The notes below the pieces were generated by a model that saw only the letters and a list, made by a program, of their open reading frames with translations, was not told the DNA's origin and did not search any database. From Acetatifactor sp. (GTDB lineage: Bacteria; Bacillota; Clostridia; Lachnospirales; Lachnospiraceae): 17,174 bases of DNA. This document shows, piece by piece, positions 7,305-14,369 of this stretch. The translations under genes were made by a program, and so were the position numbers. Each line of letters starts with the position of its first letter. Position 1 is the first letter of the stretch. The stretch spans positions 1-17,174 of the forward strand of contig JAILPF010000215.1 in assembly GCA_024699575.1 (NCBI GenBank). The letters run 5' to 3'.

Positions 7305-10300
7305 ATGCTGTATGAGGCAAGTAAGGAATTAAGAGATGAAGAATTTGAGAATCCGTCCAGCGAGTACAGGGGGACGCCGTTCTGGGCGTGGAACACCAAA
7401 ATGACGGAGGAAAATATCCGTTATATGGTCGATGTGCTGGAAAAGATGGGTATGGGTGGTGCACACATCCATTGTAGAACCGGCATGGCAAATGAATATC
7501 TGGGCGAAGAGTTTATGGAGCTTGTTAAAACAGCCCATGAGGAATTCGGCAAGCGAGGAATGCTTACCTGGTTGTATGATGAGGATAGATGGCCTTCCGG
7601 AGCTGCAGGTGGACTGGTGACTAAGAACCATGCAAACAGAATGAGATATTTAGTGTTTTCACCGTGCGAGCTGGAGTGTACAGAGGAGCAAAATGCATCC
7701 TTTTCCTCCACGGCTTCTGCGGTCAGAAGTGCGGAGCGCACTTTTCTTGCGAGATATGAGGTAAAGATTGAGGATGGTTATCTGAAGCATTACCGTATGC
7801 TTTCAAAAGAGGATACAGTGGCTGAAGGTGCAAAAGAATGGTTTGCATATCTGGAAGTATCCGGTGACAGCCCTTGGTTTAATAATCAGGCGTATGCGAA
7901 CACTTTGGATAAAAAAGCAATTGATTGTTTTATTGAAACCACTCATGAGAAATATTATGAGGCATTGGGAGACAGCTTTGGCAAAGATGTCCCCGCAATT
8001 TTTACGGATGAACCTCAGTTTTCCCACAAGCAGAGATTGGGATTTGCAACGGAGGAGCGTGCAGTAACGATTCCATACACAGACGATTTCGAGCAGGGAT
8101 TCCTGGAAAAATACGGGCATAGCCTGCTGGAGGCGCTCCCGGAGCTGTTTTGGGAGCTTGGAAAGGATAAGTTTTCTGTGATCCGTTACCAATATCACGA
8201 CTATGTATGTGAAAGATTTGCACAGGCCTTCGCGGACAATATCGGAAAGTGGTGCAAAGAGCACGGAATTCTTTTAACAGGTCACATGATGGAGGAGCCT
8301 ACATTGGCATCACAGACAGCTGCTCTGGGAGAAGCCATGAGGTCTTACCGTTCCTTTGGTCTGCCGGGCATTGATATGCTCTGCGATAACAGAGAATTTA
8401 CGACTGCCAAACAGGCACAGAGTGCTTCCAGACAGTTTGGAGCTCCGGGGGTTATGAGTGAACTGTATGGTGTGACCAACTATACGTTTGATTTCAGAGG
8501 GCATAAACTGCAAGGTGACTGGCAGGCTGCACTTGGGGTTACCGTCAGAGTGCTCCATCTGACCTGGACCTCTATGGCTGGTGAAGCAAAGAGAGACTAT
8601 CCTGCATCCATCAGTTATCAGTCTCCCTGGTATCAGGAATATAAGAATCTGGAAGATTATTTTGCACGTATCAACACAGCTCTTACCAGAGGGAAAGCAG
8701 ATGTCAGAGTCGGGGTAATTCACCCTATTGAGTCCTACTGGCTATACTGGGGTAATGATGAACAGACCGGGGAAATCCGTAGGCAACGTGATGAGAATTT
8801 CTCTAACCTGGTGGAATGGCTTTTGTTTGGATTAGTTGATTTTGATTTCCTGTCGGAATCCCTGCTTTTGAGTCTTGACAAGGAAGTGACAAAGGATGGT
8901 AATCTGCGCTGTGGAGAGATGAAATACGATGTTATCGTGGTTCCCGATCTGATTACCATCAGATCTACCACTTTGTCCCTGCTGGAGCAGTTTGCAGAGA
9001 ATGGCGGAAAGGTTGTATTCGCGGGAAAAATCCCTACACTTGTAGACGCGGTTCCATCAGACGGACCGTCTAAGCTTGCAGCGAAAGCCGTGCGCACCGA
9101 CTATACGAAACTGGATATTCTGGATGCAGTGGCTCCATTCCGAAGTATTGACATCAAAAATGAAGTGGGTACAAGAACCGACAATCTGATTTATCAGCTG
9201 AGAACGGACGGTAAAGGGAAATGGCTGTTTATAGCACATGGAAGGAAGCCTTATTCCGAGGATGTTCCGAGAGCAGAACATCTTACCATCAAAGTTGACG
9301 GATTATATCATCCGGTTTGCTACAATACCATGACCGGGCAAAAGGAAGAGGTTTCCTATCATCATGAAAAGAATCAGACAATCATAAACACGGTAATGTT
9401 TGCGCACGACAGTCTTTTGTTAAGACTGGAGGATGTTGAGACTGCGGAAGAGCCGGCGGGAATTCAAAACAGTGACGCTACATGCGCAGAGAAGATTGCG
9501 ATAGAGTTTCCTGAGGAGGCAAAGGTACAGACGGAGGAACCAAATGTATTGCTGCTGGATATGGCGGAGAGCAGATTGAACGATAGTCTCTGGATGGCTA
9601 AGGAAGAGATTCTACGTATAGACAATCACTACCGCAGACTGCTTGGATACCCGCTTCGTATGGAGGCCTGGGCGCAGCCTTGGGTTACAAAGGATGAGAC
9701 AGCCTTAGATAAAAAGAACTATACCAATACCCTGAGTTTAAGATTTCGCTTTGAATCCAAAGTGGCAGGAAAAGCAGTCCGGCTTGCACTGGAGCATGCA
9801 AATGACTGTACTGTATGTTTCAATGGCATGAAAGTCTCTAGTGAAGTGGTTGGTACTTATGTGGATATGGACATTGACCTCATTGAACTGGGAACGCTTG
9901 TAGAGGGCGAAAATGTGATTGAAGTTACCATGCCTTATTATGCCGGACAAAATGTGGAGGCCATGTATCTTCTGGGAGATTTTGGTGTCAAAGTGTACGG
10001 TACGGAGGCAGTGGTTGAGGAGTCTCCAAAGTGTATCCATTTTGGTGATATCTCGAAACAGGGTTATGCATTTTATAGTGGCAACATCTCGTATGAAGCT
10101 TCTGTAGAGGTTCCTGAAGATGGGGAATTGATGATAAGCACAACCTACTTCCGCTGTCCGGTTATCGGCGTGGATTTGGATGGAGAGAGAGTTGGAGATA
10201 TCGCATTTTCTCCTTATGAAATCTCTCTCGGAAATGTAAAGAAAGGAACTCATACGATTAAGCTTACTGCATACGGCAACCGGATGAACACCTTTGGAAC

Positions 10301-10436
10301 ACTGCATTTGTGTGATGAGCATGACGGTTGGGCAGGACCAAATGCATGGAGATCGGAAGGAAGCAGATGGTCCTATGAATACCAATTGCAGAGAACGGGT
10401 ATTCTGAAGAGACCGGAGATCTGGTTGAAAAAATAG
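7305..10436 (+). CDS. Large cytoplasmic glycoside hydrolase, GH106-like putative alpha-L-rhamnosidase
   Basis: This is a 1043-residue enzyme without signal peptide or membrane segment, so it is intracellular. The N-terminal third reads as a TIM-barrel glycosidase of the GH106-like type: ENPSSEYRGTPFWAWN, MGMGGAHIHCRTG and TWLYDEDRWPSGAAGG. Acidic candidates for catalysis are Glu236 (FTDEPQF), Glu330/331 (HMMEEPTLASQ) and Glu386 (SELYG). The middle part (about 480-680) resembles a glutamine-amidotransferase-like accessory domain (VRVGVIHPIESYWLY, later KVVFAGKIPTLVDA). The C-terminal ~300 residues look like GH2-type sugar-binding beta-sandwiches (VCFNGMKVSS, GENVIEVTMP). Its position 1 nt after rhaD strongly suggests it releases L-rhamnose from an imported rhamnoside. 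The exact GH family and the substrate are inferred; a different glycosidase activity is possible. Confidence 0.7.
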   Translation: MLYEASKELRDEEFENPSSEYRGTPFWAWNTKMTEENIRYMVDVLEKMGMGGAHIHCRTGMANEYLGEEFMELVKTAHEEFGKRGMLTWLYDEDRWPSGAAGGLVTKNHANRMRYLVFSPCELECTEEQNASFSSTASAVRSAERTFLARYEVKIEDGYLKHYRMLSKEDTVAEGAKEWFAYLEVSGDSPWFNNQAYANTLDKKAIDCFIETTHEKYYEALGDSFGKDVPAIFTDEPQFSHKQRLGFATEERAVTIPYTDDFEQGFLEKYGHSLLEALPELFWELGKDKFSVIRYQYHDYVCERFAQAFADNIGKWCKEHGILLTGHMMEEPTLASQTAALGEAMRSYRSFGLPGIDMLCDNREFTTAKQAQSASRQFGAPGVMSELYGVTNYTFDFRGHKLQGDWQAALGVTVRVLHLTWTSMAGEAKRDYPASISYQSPWYQEYKNLEDYFARINTALTRGKADVRVGVIHPIESYWLYWGNDEQTGEIRRQRDENFSNLVEWLLFGLVDFDFLSESLLLSLDKEVTKDGNLRCGEMKYDVIVVPDLITIRSTTLSLLEQFAENGGKVVFAGKIPTLVDAVPSDGPSKLAAKAVRTDYTKLDILDAVAPFRSIDIKNEVGTRTDNLIYQLRTDGKGKWLFIAHGRKPYSEDVPRAEHLTIKVDGLYHPVCYNTMTGQKEEVSYHHEKNQTIINTVMFAHDSLLLRLEDVETAEEPAGIQNSDATCAEKIAIEFPEEAKVQTEEPNVLLLDMAESRLNDSLWMAKEEILRIDNHYRRLLGYPLRMEAWAQPWVTKDETALDKKNYTNTLSLRFRFESKVAGKAVRLALEHANDCTVCFNGMKVSSEVVGTYVDMDIDLIELGTLVEGENVIEVTMPYYAGQNVEAMYLLGDFGVKVYGTEAVVEESPKCIHFGDISKQGYAFYSGNISYEASVEVPEDGELMISTTYFRCPVIGVDLDGERVGDIAFSPYEISLGNVKKGTHTIKLTAYGNRMNTFGTLHLCDEHDGWAGPNAWRSEGSRWSYEYQLQRTGILKRPEIWLKK

Positions 10437-10442
10437 TCTAAC

Positions 10443-10470
10443 TTGTTTTCCTCCAAGGAAGTGATATACT
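10443..10470 (+). promoter_or_regulatory. Promoter of the lipoprotein gene
   Basis: TTGTTT (10443-10448) and TATACT (10465-10470) are spaced by 16 bp, 43 nt ahead of the start codon. The spacer holds a small 5-bp inverted repeat (TTCCT/AGGAA, 10448-10460). No terminator was seen between the glycosidase stop and this promoter, so read-through from the rha operon is possible. Confidence 0.55.
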
Positions 10471-10513
10471 GACTATTAAGGAATAATTGGATATATTATG
10501 GAGGAGGTAGCAT

Positions 10514-11644
10514 ATGCAAAAACGAGTTGCTGTACCGCTGTGTTTGGGATTACTTACGGCATTGTCTCTGACAGCCTGTGGTAATAGCGAGAGTACCACA
10601 GGTATCATAGAAGAAAACGTGGAAACCGTCGAGGAGGTTGCGGAGGAAGAAGCCGGATTAGAGAACCCATGGCGTGTAATTTCAGAAGAAGAAGCAGACA
10701 ATGTATGCTTGAACCTTTTTTGTGCGCCGGATGGATCGGAGAATGTGACTTGGAGTGTATTGGAGTCCGTTGCCGATCCTTCGGGTGTACCGGGCGCTCT
10801 GGTACAGTTGACTTTTGAGATGAGTGGGCAGGCCTTTACCGCGAGGGCACAAATGACAGGTGACAGCGAGGCGGATGTATCCGGCATGTACTATGAGTGG
10901 ACAGTGAGTGACGAGATTACTCTTTCTAATTGGGGTGAAGGCCATATGCTTGGGAAAACCTATCGATATGTTGGCGACAATGAGTATGTGGACCTGTGTA
11001 CCTGGTGTGATACTGAGATAGGGATAGCTTATTCCCTTGGTGTTGTAGCACCGGATCTGGACGGTTTCGATATACAGGCGGTTGTGGAAGCGATGTACGA
11101 TGCTGAGAAGCAGGAAAGTAGTCGGATTCCCGATGCGCAAGAAGAACATATACCGCTGGACATCACAGGGTGCGATACATTTACGCAGATTGTTGATAAG
11201 CTGGATGATGGCATGGGATATGCAAATGAAAAAATCGGTGACACGGATGTGCTTTTGGTTGCAACCGGAACCTACGATTATGACGGAATCGATGCCGGAA
11301 TCGATGCAGAGCTGTACTGGTATCATGATGGTGTACCCGAATATCTTGGATATGTAGAGGCCGGAGGAACAGCCTATCCCCTTTCGACTGCCGACGAAAG
11401 ACTGTATGTGGGCGGAAACCATTCAATGGCGAAGTATATGGTAGACACGGGGCTTTTGTTAATTGATGAAGAGGCTTACGAGGTTTTTGACACGGATGGA
11501 AATGCTACATATTATTATCATTCCGATGTGAAGGATGTCGGAGCGGATGAAAACGGACAAGTGCCTGATGACTCGGCTCTTGCAGGTTTTTTTGACGAGT
11601 TTGACGAGGCTGAGGTAATTGAATTTACGACTGTTGTAAAGTAA
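10514..11644 (+). CDS. Acidic lipoprotein of unknown function
   Basis: This 376-residue protein has a lipoprotein signal peptide: a short charged start (MQKR), a hydrophobic core and the lipobox LTAC with Cys22 as lipidation site. It should be anchored to the outer face of the membrane. A Glu-rich linker (about 33-50) leads to a first domain (about 55-200) with paired cysteines (NVCLNLFC, LCTWC) and YSLGVVAPDLDGFD. A second domain (about 215-376) contains TQIVDKLDDGMGYANEK, a Tyr/Asp-rich stretch and VEAGGTAYPLS. The mature part is very acidic. GGAGGAGG precedes the ATG by 6-7 nt. I do not recognise a functional family. It follows the rha operon but has its own promoter, and a part in glycan uptake is not supported by any transporter domain. 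Confidence 0.8.
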   Translation: MQKRVAVPLCLGLLTALSLTACGNSESTTGIIEENVETVEEVAEEEAGLENPWRVISEEEADNVCLNLFCAPDGSENVTWSVLESVADPSGVPGALVQLTFEMSGQAFTARAQMTGDSEADVSGMYYEWTVSDEITLSNWGEGHMLGKTYRYVGDNEYVDLCTWCDTEIGIAYSLGVVAPDLDGFDIQAVVEAMYDAEKQESSRIPDAQEEHIPLDITGCDTFTQIVDKLDDGMGYANEKIGDTDVLLVATGTYDYDGIDAGIDAELYWYHDGVPEYLGYVEAGGTAYPLSTADERLYVGGNHSMAKYMVDTGLLLIDEEAYEVFDTDGNATYYYHSDVKDVGADENGQVPDDSALAGFFDEFDEAEVIEFTTVVK

Positions 11645-11651
11645 GATGAGC

Positions 11652-11690
11652 CCTCAGCGCCCCGAACGAAAGCGTTCGCTCCGCTAGAGG
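11652..11690. repeat. GC-rich 39-nt imperfect hairpin element
   Basis: On the plus strand CCTC-AGCG pairs with CGCT-A-GAGG as outer stem (one bulged A), a 3x3 internal loop follows, and CGAACG-AAAG-CGTTCG forms the inner stem and loop. Fourteen pairs are formed in total. The element begins 7 nt after the lipoprotein stop. There is no T-run after it on either strand, so it is not a standard terminator. It is more GC-rich than its surroundings and could be a dispersed intergenic repeat or a structured RNA element. Confidence 0.55.
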
Positions 11691-11692
11691 TC

Positions 11693-12418
11693 TTGTGTCT
11701 GATACAAGTAGAGAGAATAAAAAAACAGATACCCAAAAGGTATCTGTTCAGAAATGCATTTGAAGTATTGCTTGTGGACGAGAATCTGGAAGCCGATATC
11801 CCTGCTGATTCTTTGCCAAACACACCGCAGAATCCGTCCAATGAGCCGGTTCCTCAGGAGAGTGGCACTCCTACCACTGATTCCAAAACCCCGGCAGCAG
11901 CTGAGCCTGCAAACGCTGCCAATGAAACAACAGCGAGTGTAGGAGATTTCACTTTCCGATATGCAAAAAGCTTTGGAACAGGATTAAACGGAAAAGAGGG
12001 AGATACGGTCAGCCTTAAGATCGGGATTCCTGCTAAAAAAGAGAAAGTGAATACCACACTGTATCCCAGAAGTGTTCAGTTTGATATAAAGCTAAACATT
12101 GCAGAAGGGGAAATCAACAAACTGAAGGTACCGGTAAGGCTTACCGTGCCAGTACCCCTTGGTTTCAACATAAATCGCCTGGTTGTTTTGCATTATAATG
12201 AAGATGGAACCTATGAAAAAATAATTCCCCGGCGAAACAGTGATGAAACGGTTAGCTTTGCAGTAACACATTTCAGTACCTTTGTTTTCGCCGAGGAGGC
12301 TGAGGGAGTATCTCCTAAGACAGGGGAGGAAACTGATTGGATGATCTTCTGTCTGTTGGCAGGAGCATTTATTCTATTACTGCAATCCGGAAATGTTGTA
12401 AAGCGTGTACGAGAGTAG
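11693..12418 (+). pseudogene. 3' remnant of a cell-wall-anchored surface protein
   Basis: The open frame ends as a Gram-positive surface protein should: a Pro/Ala/Thr-rich linker (NTPQNPSNEPVPQESG and on), a beta-rich domain with RLTVPVPLGFNINRLVVLHY and THFSTFVFAE, then a sorting signal SPKTGEE, a hydrophobic segment (WMIFCLLAGAFILLL) and a basic tail KRVRE. The front is missing. The only early start is a TTG at 11693 without a spaced ribosome binding site, there is no signal peptide, and the frame runs through a terminator-like hairpin at 11724-11748. I read this as the end of a gene whose 5' part was deleted, perhaps starting around 11750. Its last 50 bases overlap the 3' end of the minus-strand regulator. 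SPKTG as a sortase motif is a variant of LPxTG. Confidence 0.6.
11717..11748 (-). terminator. Terminator-like hairpin facing the minus strand
   Basis: AACAGATACC (11724-11733) and GGTATCTGTT (11739-11748) are perfect 10-bp arms around a 5-nt loop. An A-rich run precedes them on the plus strand (11719-11725), so read on the minus strand the hairpin is followed by a T-run, the layout of an intrinsic terminator. It would stop minus-strand transcription coming from the regulator gene that ends at 12369, 620 bp away. Confidence 0.65.
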
Positions 12419-14111
12419 GAAGTCGCATCACAAAATGTATCGCAGGGGTCTTGACCTTGGACATGATCGCATATTTTCCTTCCAGAATGCGAATCTGCGT
12501 GTTACGGAAGGCTGTGATATCCGATAATTGTAAGGTGTAAGTGGAGTTTTGTTTTGCAAAATTTTTTGTAAGCTCCACATGCGCCAACATTTCCTCATAG
12601 GTATAAAAGAGGGGAGTGGACAAGAAACATCCTGACAGATCTAGGGACATGGGATACTTTTCAAATTCCTCCTTGGAGGGAATCATGATCTCATCGTTGA
12701 CCATGCCGTTCTTGAGTTTTAATGCAATCCATTGGGTTTGCTTTTTATGATATTGTCTGATGCGGAGCAGATCGGATTCCTCCAGGGAGGAACGCATACA
12801 GATTTTCTCCAGCAACTCTTCTGAAAGAGTATACAAGGGAAGGGACGAGAGAATGCTGCGATGCACACCGACCATTTGTGCGTTAGACCGTTCGAAGGCA
12901 GCAAATTCTGCGTAGTCTTCCTCGCGATAGATTTCCATGAGAGGCAAAGCTTTTGATAGAAGAAGCTTTGCCTTCTTTTTATAGTAGGACAGCTCGTCCT
13001 TGTTGGTGACCAGCATATATTTTCCCTCATTATGATGTCCTTGGATGCATTCCCCGCTAAGGGCGACGTTTCCTGCGACATAATCCATATGATGGTACAG
13101 GTGGGAGGTGTCATCCACAAAATAGTAGGGCGAAACCTGGCCGGTCATATAGATGGGAAGCCATGCCTCCAGACCAAGCATCAATTCATCAAAGGGACGA
13201 TTGAGATTGTGGATTACATGAAGATGTAGTCCTTTTTTGATGGACATCGCGATGGCAAACATCCATTTTTTGTTGAACTCCATATCCTCCGCAGTGTCTG
13301 CCATGGGCATTTCATTGTACATAAAGATTGGATCCATGGACTTTGACAAAACGGCAGCCTTGAAAAAGTCAAGCTCCCCGGTGCGCATTTCCTCCACGCC
13401 ATAGTAGGAACGGGAGGAAGGAACGTAAAAAGGAATCTTCGGAATCTTCAGTTCGTCAAAATGAATGGTGCGGATAAATTCGTCCAGATTGAACTCATCC
13501 ATTTTGCGGACGAACCCTCCGATATCGCCAAAATTTTCCGGTTCATTTGTCGAGGAGGAATGTGTCAGATAATCAATCAGAAACATTTCAAAGTTTTTTT
13601 CGCCCTGGAGAGAGGAAAGATCACATCCCAGTAAGACTGCGATTTTTTCTTTTTCATCTTTTCGGCGGTGATTGCTCACGATATACCGGCTGATGGATTC
13701 GGAAAAGCTTTCCACATCATAGGGCTTACGCTGCCCCTGGCGAATCTTATACAGGAAGGAAAGATCCAGATGCAATTCAGAACTGAGTCTTCGCATGTTG
13801 ACATTGGCAACCTCCAACAGGGTATTGAAGTGCTGGCAGAAGGTTTCAAACTGCTGATCCTTTGCAGAAAGGGATTCACTGAATTCTGTCAGTAATTTCT
13901 CGGCAGTAATATCCAACATTCCGCGCTCCTTGGCAATGAGGCAAAAGCCATTTGCCAGATCGGAGAGCTGTTGGCTGCCTTGCGCGGGTTTTCGGTTGCC
14001 ACTTTTATATCTGCTTATAACTTGCGGAGATAGCTTGGAATATTCGGACAATTCTTTGGAAGTACAATGTAAATAATCGAAGTAGTGGTTTAATAATTCT
14101 GTAAATTCCAT
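12369..14111 (-). CDS. Large regulator with two XRE-like HTH units and unknown sensor region
   Basis: The product has 580 residues, starting at ATG 14111 behind GGGGAGGG. It begins with two helix-turn-helix units of similar design about 88 residues apart: residues 17-42 (ELSEYSKLSPQVISRYKSG, then NRKP) and 103-130 (RLSSELHLDLSFLYKIRQG, then QRKP). The shared G-x-RKP end indicates an internal duplication. From about 190 on no family is recognised with certainty. The region has IPFYVPSSRSYYGVEEMRTG, a mixed stretch near residue 300 with LHVIHNLNRPFDEL and GLEAWLPIYMTGQVSPYYF, and a helical end. It has no membrane segment. It is divergent from a secreted-protein operon and convergent with a surface-protein remnant, so control of surface protein expression is likely but unproven. 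Its 3' end overlaps the remnant by 50 bp. Confidence 0.75.
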   Translation of the reverse strand: MEFTELLNHYFDYLHCTSKELSEYSKLSPQVISRYKSGNRKPAQGSQQLSDLANGFCLIAKERGMLDITAEKLLTEFSESLSAKDQQFETFCQHFNTLLEVANVNMRRLSSELHLDLSFLYKIRQGQRKPYDVESFSESISRYIVSNHRRKDEKEKIAVLLGCDLSSLQGEKNFEMFLIDYLTHSSSTNEPENFGDIGGFVRKMDEFNLDEFIRTIHFDELKIPKIPFYVPSSRSYYGVEEMRTGELDFFKAAVLSKSMDPIFMYNEMPMADTAEDMEFNKKWMFAIAMSIKKGLHLHVIHNLNRPFDELMLGLEAWLPIYMTGQVSPYYFVDDTSHLYHHMDYVAGNVALSGECIQGHHNEGKYMLVTNKDELSYYKKKAKLLLSKALPLMEIYREEDYAEFAAFERSNAQMVGVHRSILSSLPLYTLSEELLEKICMRSSLEESDLLRIRQYHKKQTQWIALKLKNGMVNDEIMIPSKEEFEKYPMSLDLSGCFLSTPLFYTYEEMLAHVELTKNFAKQNSTYTLQLSDITAFRNTQIRILEGKYAIMSKVKTPAIHFVMRLPTLVHALQHFRIAVIE

Positions 14112-14116
14112 ATTTT

Positions 14117-14124
14117 CCCTCCCC
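14117..14124 (-). promoter_or_regulatory. Ribosome binding site deciding the double-HTH regulator start
   Basis: On the minus strand GGGGAGGG lies 5 nt before ATG 14111. The open frame extends 30 codons further up, but no comparable site precedes the upstream ATG at 14201. Confidence 0.7.
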
Positions 14125-14227
14125 GTGATCATTTGGATACAGCTCTCTTTTATTTTACCATCTGTTATGCACACTTTCCAGCAAAATGTAAGATAAATCA
14201 CAGAAAATTTGCCGAAAATTACCAGAA

Positions 14228-14242
14228 TTGTCTAATAGACAA
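14228..14242. promoter_or_regulatory. Candidate operator, 7-bp perfect inverted repeat
   Basis: TTGTCTAATAGACAA has perfect 7-bp arms around one A. It lies in the divergent region, just downstream of the putative -10 of the double-HTH regulator, so binding there could give autorepression. The half-sites recur in the surface-operon promoter. Confidence 0.55.
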
Positions 14243-14271
14243 AAGTGGCAAATTGATGAAATTATGACCTG

Positions 14272-14302
14272 ATTATAGTAAAATGTTTCCATAAGAGGCA
14301 AA
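14272..14302 (-). promoter_or_regulatory. Putative promoter of the double-HTH regulator
   Basis: The minus strand carries a perfect TATAAT at 14277-14272. The -35 is weak: TGCCTC (14300-14295) with 17 bp or TTTGCC (14302-14297) with 19 bp. The leader to the start codon would be about 155 nt and contains the inverted repeat at 14228-14242. Confidence 0.45.
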
Positions 14303-14306
14303 TAGA

Positions 14307-14334
14307 TTGACAATTTGTCTGATGTATTTATTCT
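14307..14334 (+). promoter_or_regulatory. Promoter of the secreted-protein operon with overlapping operator
   Basis: A consensus -35 TTGACA (14307-14312) is followed after 16 bp by TATTCT (14329-14334). The inverted repeat GACAA-T-TTGTC (14309-14319) overlaps the -35 box and its TTGTCT half-site matches the one at 14228. A protein bound there would block RNA polymerase. Confidence 0.65.
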
Positions 14335-14369
14335 GTTCTAAAAAAAGAAAGGATGAAAGGGTGAAGCCT

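Noticed and set aside
9738..10385. 215-codon open frame on the minus strand within the glycosidase gene
   Set aside because: It shadows a well-supported coding region in another frame and its translation shows no domain or ribosome binding site.
10682..11422. 246-codon open frame on the minus strand within the lipoprotein gene
   Set aside because: It lies antisense to a gene with a clear signal peptide, lipobox and ribosome binding site, and its translation has no recognisable domain or start signal.
14307..14369. TTG at 14307 as the start of the large secreted protein
   Set aside because: This TTG is the first part of the -35 box TTGACA. ATG 14370 gives a standard signal peptide.
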